This document shows, piece after piece, positions 1-9,585 of a DNA stretch of 64,000 nucleotides. Position numbers and translations under genes: made by a program. Source of the stretch: Streptomyces roseoviridis (GTDB taxonomy: Bacteria; Actinomycetota; Actinomycetes; Streptomycetales; Streptomycetaceae). The stretch covers positions 2,666,001-2,730,000 of the forward strand of contig NZ_BAAAWU010000001.1 in the NCBI RefSeq assembly GCF_039535235.1, given 5' to 3'. The notes beneath the pieces were generated by a model that was not told where the DNA came from, did not search any database, and worked only from the letters and a program-made list of their open reading frames with translations. Position 1 is the first letter of the stretch. The number at the start of each line of letters is the position of its first letter.

Positions 1-77
1 GGGGCGGGCCGGGGCGCGGGGGCGGGCGCGGGCCCGTCCGGAGCGACCGGCTGCTGGGGCTGCTTTTCGAGGTCCAC
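1..77 (-). CDS. N-terminus of a DUF1707-type protein (partial)
   Basis: Read leftward from a GTG at 77 the frame is open to the window edge and begins VDLEKQPQQPV followed by a Pro/Ala-rich run. This resembles the N-termini of Streptomyces DUF1707 membrane-associated proteins, but the domain itself lies outside the window, so the family name is tentative. On the minus strand the -10 hexamer TAGGCT lies exactly 6 nt before the GTG, the layout of a leaderless transcript. The gene is divergent from the class I fumarase. Evidence is the start signal and codon bias only. Confidence 0.45.
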   Translation of the reverse strand, partial: MDLEKQPQQPVAPDGPAPAPAPRPA

Positions 78-307
78 GAACTCAGCCTAGCGAAACGCGA
101 TAGATCGCGACCAGGGGAACGGCCGTGTCCTGTGGACAGCCCGTGGGCCGCCCGCCGCCCGGCCAGAACACGCCGTTCCGGAGTGGTCGCGCCCGCTAGT
201 GAGCCTTACCTCACAGGATCCGCGCCGCGCCCGCGTCTTACGCTGGAGGGCGCGCCCGCCAACGGAGGCGGCGCGCTGCTGTCTGCCGAGTGAGGATTGC
301 CGCCGTC

Positions 308-1975
<1,668 letters not shown>

Positions 1976-2014
1976 CCGCCCGATCGCCGGATCGCCCGAT
2001 CGCCCCGGCTTCCC

Positions 2015-2047
2015 GACGCCCCCCGGTCCCCCGGACCGGGGGGCGTC
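2015..2047 (+). terminator. Hairpin terminator after class I fumarase
   Basis: A perfect 15-bp inverted repeat beginning GACGCCCCCC encloses a 3-nt CCC loop, 40 bp after the fumarase stop. There is no long T tract, as is common for Streptomyces terminators. Confidence 0.8.
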
Positions 2048-2071
2048 GTCGTTCCCCGCTCAGAAAGTGGC

Positions 2072-2109
2072 TACCGACTGGTAGTCCTCCGGTCGCCTAC
2101 CGGTCAGTA
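2072..2109. promoter_or_regulatory. Paired TetR-like operator before secreted phosphatase
   Basis: TACCGACTGGTA (2072-2083) and TACCGGTCAGTA (2098-2109, reverse complement TACTGACCGGTA) are two copies of an imperfect palindrome TACYGRCYGGTA, 26 bp apart, in the promoter region of the phosphatase gene at 2162. The half-site style resembles TetR-family operators. A third copy lies at 5149-5160 before another secreted hydrolase. The regulator is unknown. Confidence 0.5.
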
Positions 2110-2161
2110 TTGGCCGCGAGCATGTCAACCACTGAGCCGGTCGACCACTCGGGAGCCCCCC

Positions 2162-2791
2162 ATGCCCTCCGCCAAGGCCACCACCACCGCCGCCGCCACC
2201 CTGGGCCTGACGGCCCTCCTCCTCGTCGGTCCCGCCCCGGCGGCCTCCGCCGCCGATCCGGACGCCCACGTCACCTCGACCGCCGCCCTCGCGGACATCG
2301 ACTACGGGACCTGGCGCCGCGACGTGGCGGCCGTGGTCGCCGAGGCGCGGCCCTACATCGAGGAGCGGTCCGAGGACGCCGGCCGCGAGAAGCAGGCGAT
2401 CGTCCTCGACATCGACAACAGCTCGCTGGAGACGGACTTCCACCCCTTCTGGGAGCTGCCGACCCCGGCCATCCCCGAGGTCCGCGAGCTGGTCCGCGAC
2501 GCCCACGGCCGCGGGGTGGCCGTCTTCTTCGTGACCGCCCGCCCCGGCATCATCCACTCGCTCACCGACTGGAACCTGAAGCAGACCGGCTACCCGGTCG
2601 ACGGGCTGTACGTGCGCTCCCTGCCCGACCTGTTCGCCGAGGTCAGCGCGTACAAGACGCAGAAGCGGGCGGAGATCGAGGCCAAGGGCTACACGATCAT
2701 CGCGAACATCGGCAACAACACCACCGACCTGGTCGGCGGCCACGCCGAGCGAACGTTCAAGCTGCCCGACTACGGCGGCAAGCTCTCCTGA
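2162..2791 (+). CDS. Secreted HAD-superfamily acid phosphatase
   Basis: A 209-residue exported phosphomonoesterase-type protein. Residues 1-31 form a signal peptide with a hydrophobic core and an AASA-A cleavage site. The mature part carries HAD motif I as VLDIDNSS (Asp83, Asp85; nucleophile and acid/base), motif II as FFVTARPG (Thr125) and a C-terminal NIGNNTTDL in the motif IV position. This is the plant/class-B-like acid phosphatase fold (HAD subfamily IIIB). Length suits a minimal catalytic domain with no cell-wall anchor. The upstream region holds two TetR-like operator copies. Physiological substrate cannot be read from sequence. Confidence 0.85.
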   Translation: MPSAKATTTAAATLGLTALLLVGPAPAASAADPDAHVTSTAALADIDYGTWRRDVAAVVAEARPYIEERSEDAGREKQAIVLDIDNSSLETDFHPFWELPTPAIPEVRELVRDAHGRGVAVFFVTARPGIIHSLTDWNLKQTGYPVDGLYVRSLPDLFAEVSAYKTQKRAEIEAKGYTIIANIGNNTTDLVGGHAERTFKLPDYGGKLS

Positions 2792-2848
2792 CGCCCCCGC
2801 TCCCCGACCGCCGCAGGGGGCCCGCACCCGGTCGTGGATGATGAGCGC

Positions 2849-3493
2849 ATGCCAGAGAGAGCACCGATACGTACGGCGGTCCCCGCCACCCTGCTGGCGG
2901 CCGGGCTGCTGCTGACCGGCTGCGGGACGCAGGCCGCCCCCGCGGCGCCCGCCGCCCCGCCGTCCGCGGCCGCGTCCACGAGCGCCGCCGCGCCCCGGGC
3001 CGCCGCCCCGGCCGGGTCGCTCGGCGGCGCGGGGACCGCCTGCGTCCTGCCGGTCACCTTCGGCCTCGCGAAGGACTGGAAGCCGGACGCGGTCGACGAC
3101 CCGGAGAACCCGGAGTTCGCCGCGCTCACGCGTCAGGGCCCCGCCACCGTTCGCTGCGAGGTGGACGCCAAGCCCGCCGGGAACCTCGGCTATCTGCGGG
3201 TGTGGACCGCTCCGAAGGGGCCCGCGCGGGCCGCGCTCGAGGGCTTCGTCAAGGCGGAGAAGGGCTCCCGGGGGGCCGTCTACCGGGAGACGGAGGCGGG
3301 CGCGCTGCCCGCCGTCGAGGTCACCTACGCGGTCTACGGCGAGGTGACGGAGGAGACCAAGAACGAGCGGGCCTTCGCCGTCGCGGTGCCGAAGGGCGTG
3401 GTCATCGTCCACCTCGGCGGGTTCGACTCCGAGGAGCACGAGGAGATGCTGCCGGCGTACGAGCTGGCGAGGACGTCCCTGAAGGTCTCCTGA
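2849..3493 (+). CDS. Putative lipoprotein, unknown function
   Basis: Residues 1-24 are a lipoprotein signal peptide ending in the lipobox LLTGC (Cys25), so the product should be diacylglyceryl-modified and held on the outer face of the membrane. An Ala/Pro linker of about 35 residues follows, then a globular domain with conserved-looking Cys in TACVLPV and VRCEVDAK that could form a disulfide. No catalytic motif is recognised. The start is set at ATG 2849, not ATG 2834, because the signal sequence then begins MPERAP. Two hairpins follow the stop. It is a Streptomyces-type hypothetical lipoprotein. Confidence 0.75.
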   Translation: MPERAPIRTAVPATLLAAGLLLTGCGTQAAPAAPAAPPSAAASTSAAAPRAAAPAGSLGGAGTACVLPVTFGLAKDWKPDAVDDPENPEFAALTRQGPATVRCEVDAKPAGNLGYLRVWTAPKGPARAALEGFVKAEKGSRGAVYRETEAGALPAVEVTYAVYGEVTEETKNERAFAVAVPKGVVIVHLGGFDSEEHEEMLPAYELARTSLKVS

Positions 3494-3502
3494 GGGCCTC
3501 GA

Positions 3503-3563
3503 GCGCCCGGGGCCCGGCCCCGGGCGCGTCCGTGGCCCCCGTCCCGTACTGGACGGGGGCCAC
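3503..3563. terminator. Double hairpin between convergent genes
   Basis: Two perfect inverted repeats in series: 3503-3527 (10-bp arms, 5-nt loop) and 3532-3563 (13-bp arms starting GTGGCCCCCGTCC, 6-nt loop). They separate the lipoprotein gene from the convergent GDSL hydrolase and probably serve both directions. Confidence 0.75.
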
Positions 3564-3584
3564 GGGGCCCTGTGTGCGGGAGGG

Positions 3585-5114
3585 TCACACGACGAACCGC
3601 TGGTTCGCCGAGCCGTCGCAGCTCTGCAGCCGGACCGGCTGCCTCGCGGCGCCCTGGGTCAGGCACAGGCCGGTCGCCGCGGCCGGGCGGAGGGTGTCCC
3701 CGTCACGGACGAACTTCTGGTTGGCGGCGCCGTGGCAGTTCCACAGGACGAGCGCCGAGCCGGCCTCGTACCGGGCGCCCGGCACGTCGAGACAGCGGTC
3801 CTGGGTGAGTTCGGTGTGCACGGTCCGGCGTGCGGAGTCGTACCACCAGCCCTGGTTGCGGCCGCCGTGGCAGTCCCAGCCGAGGACGGCCGTGCCGCCT
3901 GCGGACTCCGAGCCCTCGACGTCGAGGCAGTTGCCGGTGGCGGCGTTCTTCAGCGGCTTGTAGACGTCGTCCCAGGCGAACGGGAACAGCACCGGGCTGC
4001 CGGAGGAGTTCACGTCCGCGCAGCTCGCCTCGCGCAGCGAGGAGCCGTAGAGCTGGGTGAGGCAGGACGCGAAGGCCGCGTGGCCGCCCTTGTTGGGGTG
4101 GAAGGACTGGCGCACGGAGTTCTCGTCCGGGGTGCCGGGCTTGGAGAGGTCGATGAAGAGGCCGCGGGCCCAGGTGTCCTCCATGCAGACCTCGTGGCCG
4201 TGGAAGAGCCGCGAGTTGTCGAGGTAGACCGCGCCGGTGGCGGCGGCAGCCCTGCGCATGCCGCGTTCAAAGGCGGGGACGGCGGTGTTGCGGCCCCACT
4301 TGGTGTCGGAGTCGTAGCCGAGGCCGCCGCAGGAGAGCTTGCCGGGGAAGCCGGGGTTGTCGTGGAAGTCGGGGCCGATGGGGCTCGGGTAGCCCATGAC
4401 GACGAGCTTGTAGTCGCCGTCGGCGTACCCGGCGTCGCGCATGACGGTCCGCAGGTCGCGGACGGTCTGCTCGACCTTGGGGACGAGGCCGTCGACCCGG
4501 GCCTGCCAGCCGGGCGCGTACTTCGGCTCGCAGGGCCCCTGGGCGAGCAGATAGCGCTGGACGCAGTCGGTCATGACCGGGCCGAACTGGAGGTCGTCGT
4601 TGGCGCCGGCGACGAGCAGCACCATCTTGATGCGGGTGTTGCGCGCCTTGATGGCCAGGTTGTCGCTCTGGACGAGTTCGTCCGCGTACTGTCGGGAACC
4701 GCCGACGCGGATGTTGCCGGTGTACGCGCCGGAGCAGGACACGTTGAAGGTGAGGTCCGCGGGGATGCCGGTGCGGTGGATGGCGGCGTCGGGCGAGCGG
4801 TGGCACCAGTTGGTGGGGCCGTTGGTCGGCGGCTCGTAGGTGCCGACGCCCTCGCCGGAGATCTCGCTGTCGCCGAGCGAGATGAGGCCGGTCTTGCGGC
4901 GGTCGAGCGGCCGTTCCTCCGGGGAGCCGTAGATCCTGGTGGCCTCGGCGGCCCGGATCGCCTCCAGCTCGGCCGGGAGCGGAACGGAAGCGGTGGTGCG
5001 GGCAGCGGGGGCGGCCGCGCCGGCGGGGGTGGCGGCCGTCATGGTTCCGAGGACCGCCGCGGCCGCGGCGCCGGCCGCGATCGCCCATCGGAGTCTGTAC
5101 CTGGTGCGCGTCAT
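3585..5114 (-). CDS. Secreted SGNH/GDSL hydrolase with ricin-B lectin domain
   Basis: An exported esterase/lipase-type enzyme of 509 residues. An N-terminal signal peptide (about 34 residues) is followed by an SGNH domain: block I SLGDSEISGEG supplies the nucleophilic Ser, AGANDD is block III (Asn), and SFHPNKGGHAAF is block V with the catalytic His. The last 130 residues contain three repeats ending NQGWW, NQKFV and NQRFV with paired Cys, a ricin-B (beta-trefoil) carbohydrate-binding module. The enzyme is therefore probably directed to a polysaccharide, for example deacylating plant or microbial glycans. GGAGG lies 5 nt before the ATG. A TetR-like palindrome sits upstream at 5147. Confidence 0.88.
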   Translation of the reverse strand: MTRTRYRLRWAIAAGAAAAAVLGTMTAATPAGAAAPAARTTASVPLPAELEAIRAAEATRIYGSPEERPLDRRKTGLISLGDSEISGEGVGTYEPPTNGPTNWCHRSPDAAIHRTGIPADLTFNVSCSGAYTGNIRVGGSRQYADELVQSDNLAIKARNTRIKMVLLVAGANDDLQFGPVMTDCVQRYLLAQGPCEPKYAPGWQARVDGLVPKVEQTVRDLRTVMRDAGYADGDYKLVVMGYPSPIGPDFHDNPGFPGKLSCGGLGYDSDTKWGRNTAVPAFERGMRRAAAATGAVYLDNSRLFHGHEVCMEDTWARGLFIDLSKPGTPDENSVRQSFHPNKGGHAAFASCLTQLYGSSLREASCADVNSSGSPVLFPFAWDDVYKPLKNAATGNCLDVEGSESAGGTAVLGWDCHGGRNQGWWYDSARRTVHTELTQDRCLDVPGARYEAGSALVLWNCHGAANQKFVRDGDTLRPAAATGLCLTQGAARQPVRLQSCDGSANQRFVV

Positions 5115-5146
5115 TGCGCCTCCTGGAAGTGGGGTTACCCACGGTT

Positions 5147-5162
5147 TTTACTGGCCGGTAAA
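5147..5162. promoter_or_regulatory. TetR-like palindrome between GDSL hydrolase and fumC
   Basis: TTTACTGGCCGGTAAA is a 16-bp palindrome with one mismatched pair. Its core TACTGGCCGGTA matches the two sites before the secreted phosphatase at 2072 and 2098. It lies 33 bp from the hydrolase start and 60 bp from the fumC start, so it could act on either. Confidence 0.5.
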
Positions 5163-5221
5163 CGACTTGGGAATACGTCGAACAAGACAAGTGCTCAACT
5201 TTTCGAGGAGGTTGACGAACC

Positions 5222-6634
5222 ATGAGCAACGAAGAGGCCGGCTCGGACGGCTACCGCGTCGAACACGACTCCATGGGCGAGGTCCGGGTGCCCGCCCACG
5301 CCAAGTGGCGCGCCCAGACCCAGCGCGCGGTGCAGAACTTCCCCGTCAGCGGGCAGCGCCTGGAGCGCGCCCACATCGAGGCCCTGGCCCGCATCAAGGC
5401 CGCCGCCGCCAAGGTGAACGCCGAGCTCGGCGTGATCGACGCGGACCGGGCCGAGGCGATCGTCTCGGCCGCCGGGGAGGTCGCGGAGGGACGCTGGGAC
5501 GAGCACTTCCCGGTGGACGTCTTCCAGACCGGCTCGGGCACCTCGTCCAACATGAACGCCAACGAGGTGATCGCCACCCTCGCCGGGGAACGCCTGCCCG
5601 AGGGCCGGGAGGTCCACCCCAACGACCATGTGAACGCCTCCCAGTCGTCCAACGACGTCTTCCCCTCCTCCATCCACATCGCCGCGACCGCCGCCGTCAC
5701 CCACGACCTGATCCCGGCGCTCGATCACCTGGCCGCTTCCCTGGAGCGGAAATCAGCCGAATTCGCGAGCGTGGTGAAGTCGGGCCGTACGCATCTGATG
5801 GACGCCACCCCGGTCACCCTCGGCCAGGAGTTCGGCGGCTACGCGGCCCAGGTCGGGTACGGGATCGAGCGGTTGCGCTCCGCCCTGCCGCGGCTCGCCG
5901 AACTGCCCCTGGGCGGGACCGCCGTGGGCACCGGCATCAACACCCCGCCCGGCTTCTCGGCGGCCGTGATCGCCGAGGTCGCCCGCGCCACGGGGCTGCC
6001 GTTCACCGAGGCCCGTGACCACTTCGAGGCCCAGGGCGCCCGGGACGGACTGGTGGAGACGTCCGGGCAGCTCAGGACCATCGCCGTATCCCTCACGAAG
6101 ATCGCCAACGATCTGCGCTGGATGGCGAGCGGCCCCCGCACCGGCCTGGCCGAGATCAATCTGCCGGACCTCCAGCCGGGTTCGTCGATCATGCCGGGCA
6201 AGGTCAACCCGGTCATCCCCGAGGCGGTGCTCATGGTCGCCGCCCAGGTGACCGGAAACGACACCACCGTCGCGGTCGCGGGCGCCGCCGGGAACTTCGA
6301 GCTCAACGTGATGCTCCCGGTGATGGCCAAGAACCTGCTGGAGTCGGTCCGGCTGCTCGCCAACGCCGCCCGGCTCCTCGCCGACCGCACGGTCGACGGG
6401 ATCACCGCCAACGTCGAACGGGCCCGCGAGTACGCCGAGTCCTCGCCGTCCGTCGTCACCCCGCTGAACAAGTACATCGGCTACGAGGAGGCCGCCAAGG
6501 TCGCCAAGAGGTCCCTGGCGGAACGGAAGACGATCAGGGAGGTCGTCCTGGAGTCGGGCTACGTGGAGCGCGGCGACCTCACCCTGGAGCAGCTCGACGA
6601 GGCCCTGGACGTGCTGCGCATGACTCATCCGTGA
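5222..6634 (+). CDS. fumC: Class II fumarate hydratase
   Basis: Cluster-free, oxygen-stable fumarase acting as a homotetramer in the cytoplasm. The 470-residue chain has all superfamily signatures: [29 protein letters not shown] and the fumarate-lyase signature [12 protein letters not shown] with its mobile-loop Ser. Length and the GTAVGTGIN segment fit FumC and not aspartase or argininosuccinate lyase. A strong GAGGAGG lies 12 nt before the ATG. It is divergent from the GDSL hydrolase. Together with the class I enzyme at 308 it gives the genome two unrelated fumarases within 5 kb. Confidence 0.93.
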   Translation: MSNEEAGSDGYRVEHDSMGEVRVPAHAKWRAQTQRAVQNFPVSGQRLERAHIEALARIKAAAAKVNAELGVIDADRAEAIVSAAGEVAEGRWDEHFPVDVFQTGSGTSSNMNANEVIATLAGERLPEGREVHPNDHVNASQSSNDVFPSSIHIAATAAVTHDLIPALDHLAASLERKSAEFASVVKSGRTHLMDATPVTLGQEFGGYAAQVGYGIERLRSALPRLAELPLGGTAVGTGINTPPGFSAAVIAEVARATGLPFTEARDHFEAQGARDGLVETSGQLRTIAVSLTKIANDLRWMASGPRTGLAEINLPDLQPGSSIMPGKVNPVIPEAVLMVAAQVTGNDTTVAVAGAAGNFELNVMLPVMAKNLLESVRLLANAARLLADRTVDGITANVERAREYAESSPSVVTPLNKYIGYEEAAKVAKRSLAERKTIREVVLESGYVERGDLTLEQLDEALDVLRMTHP

Positions 6635-6666
6635 CCTTCGCCGCAGCGGTGCCGGGAGCCCACCCC

Positions 6667-6678
6667 TAAGATCTGCGC
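6667..6678 (+). promoter_or_regulatory. -10 box of a leaderless promoter
   Basis: TAAGAT at 6667-6672 is followed by exactly 6 nt and then the ATG of the DUF402 gene. No ribosome-binding sequence fits in between, so the mRNA probably starts at the ATG. Confidence 0.55.
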
Positions 6679-7344
6679 ATGACAGGATCCGGCCGTCCCA
6701 GACACTGGGCGCCAGGGGACCAGATCCTCTGGCGCTACCGCGACAACGGCACCGGCGACGTGCACATCTGCCGCCCGGTGACCGTGGTCCAGGACACCCC
6801 GGAGCTCCTCGCGGTCTGGATGGCCCCCGGCACCGAATGCGTCAAGCCGGTCCTGGCCGACGGCACCCCCGTCCACGAGGAGCCGCTGGTCACCCGGTAC
6901 ACGGCGCCGCGCACCACCACCCGGTCCCGCTGGTTCGGCACCGGCGTGCTCAAGCTGGCCCGGCCCGAGGACCCGTGGTCGGTGTGGCTGTTCTGGGAGC
7001 GGGGCTGGCGCTTCCGCAGCTGGTACGTGAACCTGGAGGAGCCCCGCACCCGTTGGTCCGGCGGCGTCGACTCCGAGGACCACTTCCTCGACATCTCGGT
7101 CTACCCCGACCGCAGCTGGCTGTGGCGGGACGAGGACGAGTTCGCCCAGGCCCAGCGCGCCGGCCTGATGGACGCCGCGCAGGCGGACCGGGTCAGGGCG
7201 GCCGGGGACGCGGCCGTCGAGCTGATCCGGGCCTGGGGGGCGCCGTTCTCGGACGGTTGGGAGGACTGGCGGCCCGACCCCGCCTGGCCGGTGCCCGAGC
7301 TGCCCGCGGACTGGGATCTCATTCCCGTGCACACGGCGCCATGA
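6679..7344 (+). CDS. DUF402 domain protein
   Basis: A 221-residue cytoplasmic protein. The central part (about residues 85-195) matches the DUF402 pattern: aromatic-rich strands such as WFWERGWRFRSWYVN-like segments followed by DISVYPDRSW and an acidic helix DEDEFAQAQ. DUF402 proteins include nucleoside di/triphosphate phosphatases and a ribonuclease-G-associated type; the exact reaction of this member cannot be read. The start is directly downstream of a TAAGAT -10 box, suggesting leaderless translation. It lies just behind fumC but with its own promoter. Confidence 0.8.
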   Translation: MTGSGRPRHWAPGDQILWRYRDNGTGDVHICRPVTVVQDTPELLAVWMAPGTECVKPVLADGTPVHEEPLVTRYTAPRTTTRSRWFGTGVLKLARPEDPWSVWLFWERGWRFRSWYVNLEEPRTRWSGGVDSEDHFLDISVYPDRSWLWRDEDEFAQAQRAGLMDAAQADRVRAAGDAAVELIRAWGAPFSDGWEDWRPDPAWPVPELPADWDLIPVHTAP

Positions 7345-7349
7345 GACCC

Positions 7350-7380
7350 TTGATGCGCCCCCGGGGTGCAAACGTAGGAT
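7350..7380 (+). promoter_or_regulatory. Candidate promoter for mini-ORF / SpoIIE phosphatase
   Basis: TTGATG (7350-7355) and TAGGAT (7375-7380) are separated by 19 bp in the 150-bp space before the mini-ORF at 7496. The spacer is longer than ideal, so this is only a candidate housekeeping-type promoter. Confidence 0.35.
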
Positions 7381-7495
7381 CGTCCTCCGCACGCACTCGA
7401 CCGATCGGATCGCACGTCAACGACCCGGCACCGCGCTGGACCTGACCACGAGTCACCCGCTAGTCATCCATGACCGCTTCTTGAGGGGGAGAGCA

Positions 7496-7639
7496 GTGCC
7501 GGACCTGTGCGGGGCTGTCCAGGCCCGCTCCTCCACATCCACCTCGTGCCGGTGGTTTAGGGCCGCCGAAGGCGCGGCATCGGCGAGAAGAGCGTGTGCA
7601 ACGCACCACCGGCCCGGACGGACGGAATCCCAGGCGTGA
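7496..7639 (+). CDS. 47-codon mini-ORF overlapping the SpoIIE phosphatase start
   Basis: GTG 7496 is preceded by a very strong purine-rich site (GAGGGGGAGAGC). The frame encodes 47 residues starting MPDLCGAVQARSS and ends in a TGA that overlaps a GTG (GTGA at 7636-7639), which is a likely start of the phosphatase. This is the arrangement of a translationally coupled leader. About a quarter of third positions are A or T, and it contains two consecutive rare AGA codons, both unlike the neighbouring genes. No homologue is recognised. It could be a regulatory leader peptide or a chance frame. Confidence 0.4.
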   Translation: MPDLCGAVQARSSTSTSCRWFRAAEGAASARRACATHHRPGRTESQA

Positions 7640-9501
7640 CGGAGCATCCCACCTCCCACGAAGGCCGCAAGGCGATGGCTGCCCGGCCGCAGGAACGCAC
7701 CCGCCCCCGCCAGGAGGCGGCGACGGCGGCGACAGCGGCGACGGCGGCTGCCGTCGCCGTGCCCGCGCCGGCTCCCCAGACGGGCGGCGGCCTGAGCGGT
7801 GCCGAGGCGGCGGACCGGCGCGAGGGCGAGCGGCTGCGGTTCGTGGGCGCCGCGACGCGGCGGATCGCGCGCGGCCTCGACCTGGACGAGATCGTCCTCG
7901 GTCTGTGCCGGGCGACGGTGCCGACCTTCTCCGACGTGATCCTGGTCTATCTGCGCGATCCGCTGCCGGTGGGCGACGAGCGGCCCGCCGAACCCTTCGT
8001 GCTGCGGCTGCGCCGTACCGACCGGCTGCGGTTAACGGACCTGGAGGGCGAGGAGCTGGTCCTCGTCCCCGACCCGGACCCGACGCCGGCCGCCGAGCTG
8101 TGCGAGGTCCGGTCGGGCAGCGCGCTCGCCGAGGTGCTGCGCGGGGTGCGGCCGGTGCCCGGCGACTCCCCCGCCGCGCGGGCCGCGCTGCCGGAGCTGC
8201 TGGGCCCGGAGCACCCGGTGCCCGGCGGGATGCGGGCCATACTCGCGCCGCTGCGGGGGCGGCGCCGGGTGATCGGCGCGGCCGTGTTCCTGCGCCGGCC
8301 GGAGCGGGCCGGGTTCGAACCCAACGACCTGCTGGTGGCCGCGCAGTTGGCCACGCACACGGCCCTCGGCATCGACAAGGCGGTGCTGTACGGGCGCGAG
8401 GCCTACATCGCGGACGAGCTGCAGCGCACGATGCTGCCGGACTCGCTGCCGCAGCCGACCGGCGTGCGGCTCGCCTCGCGCTACCTGCCCGCGGCGGAGA
8501 CGGCCCGGGTCGGCGGCGACTGGTACGACGCGATCCCGCTGCCCGGCAGCCGGGTCGCCCTGGTGGTCGGCGACGTCATGGGCCACTCCATGACCTCGGC
8601 GGCGATCATGGGCCAGCTGCGCACCACCGCGCAGACCCTGGCCGGGCTCGACCTGCCGCCGCAGGAGGTGCTGCACCACCTGGACGAGCAGGCGCAGCGG
8701 CTCGGCGAGAACCGGATGGCGACGTGCCTGTACGCGGTGTACGACCCGGTCTCGCACCGGATCACCATCGCCAACGCGGGCCATCCGCCGCCGATACTGC
8801 TGCACCTGGGCGGCCGGGCCGAGGTGCTGCGGGTGCCGCCGGGCGCGCCGATCGGGGTGGGCGGGGTGGACTTCGAGGCGGTGGAGCTGGACGCGCCGGC
8901 CGGGGCCACGCTGCTGCTGTACACGGACGGTCTGGTGGAGTCCCGGCTGCGTGACGTGTGGACCGGCATCGAGCAGCTGCGCGAGCGGCTGGCGGCGACG
9001 GCGCAGCTGACCGGGCCCGACCACTCGCCTCCGCTGGAGGCGCTGTGCGACGACGTGCTCGACATGCTGGGTCCGGGCGACCGGGACGACGACATCGCGC
9101 TGCTCGCGGCCCGCTTCGACGGGATCGCGCCGAGCGACGTGGCGTACTGGTTCCTGGAGCCGGAGGACGCGGCGCCGGGGCGGGCCAGGCGGCTGGCCCG
9201 GCGGGCGCTCGCGCGGTGGGACCTGGAGGAGCTGACGGACTCGGTCGAGCTGCTGATCAGCGAGGTCGTGACCAATGCGGTGCGGTACGCGGAGCGTCCG
9301 GTGACGCTGCGGCTGCTGCGGACGGACGTGCTGCGCTGTGAGGTCGGCGACGACTCTCCTCAGCTGCCGCGGCAGCGGCGGGCGCGGGACACCGACGAGA
9401 GCGGGCGCGGCCTGTTCCTGGTGAACCGGCTGGCCCGGCGGTGGGGCGCGACGCGGCTCTCGGGTGGCAAGGTGGTGTGGTTCGAGCTGGCCACGCGCTG
9501 A
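7636..9501 (+). CDS. GAF / SpoIIE-type PP2C phosphatase with HATPase domain
   Basis: A cytoplasmic signalling protein of about 621 residues. An Ala/Pro-rich head is followed by a GAF-like sensor region (from LDLDEIVLGLC), then a PP2C/SpoIIE serine phosphatase domain with VGGDWYDA and VVGDVMGHS, whose Asp residues bind the metal ions, and a C-terminal HATPase_c kinase-like domain with LLISEVVTNAVRYA (N-box) and a GRGLFLVNRL segment. Such proteins usually control anti-sigma/anti-anti-sigma partners in partner-switching modules. I prefer GTG 7636 because it overlaps the stop of the mini-ORF; GTG 7594 is also in frame. No anti-sigma factor gene lies nearby, so its partner is elsewhere. Confidence 0.85.
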   Translation: MTEHPTSHEGRKAMAARPQERTRPRQEAATAATAATAAAVAVPAPAPQTGGGLSGAEAADRREGERLRFVGAATRRIARGLDLDEIVLGLCRATVPTFSDVILVYLRDPLPVGDERPAEPFVLRLRRTDRLRLTDLEGEELVLVPDPDPTPAAELCEVRSGSALAEVLRGVRPVPGDSPAARAALPELLGPEHPVPGGMRAILAPLRGRRRVIGAAVFLRRPERAGFEPNDLLVAAQLATHTALGIDKAVLYGREAYIADELQRTMLPDSLPQPTGVRLASRYLPAAETARVGGDWYDAIPLPGSRVALVVGDVMGHSMTSAAIMGQLRTTAQTLAGLDLPPQEVLHHLDEQAQRLGENRMATCLYAVYDPVSHRITIANAGHPPPILLHLGGRAEVLRVPPGAPIGVGGVDFEAVELDAPAGATLLLYTDGLVESRLRDVWTGIEQLRERLAATAQLTGPDHSPPLEALCDDVLDMLGPGDRDDDIALLAARFDGIAPSDVAYWFLEPEDAAPGRARRLARRALARWDLEELTDSVELLISEVVTNAVRYAERPVTLRLLRTDVLRCEVGDDSPQLPRQRRARDTDESGRGLFLVNRLARRWGATRLSGGKVVWFELATR

Positions 9502-9530
9502 GGCGCGTGACGCCGGACCTCGTACACGGC

Positions 9531-9563
9531 GACGGCCGGGCCCCCTCCAGGGGCCCGGCCGTC
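9531..9563. terminator. Bidirectional terminator between phosphatase and PBP
   Basis: A perfect 14-bp inverted repeat (GACGGCCGGGCCCC arm) with a 5-nt loop, in the 84-bp gap between two convergent genes. Confidence 0.8.
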
Positions 9564-9585
9564 GTCTCGTACGGGCGGTCCTTCG

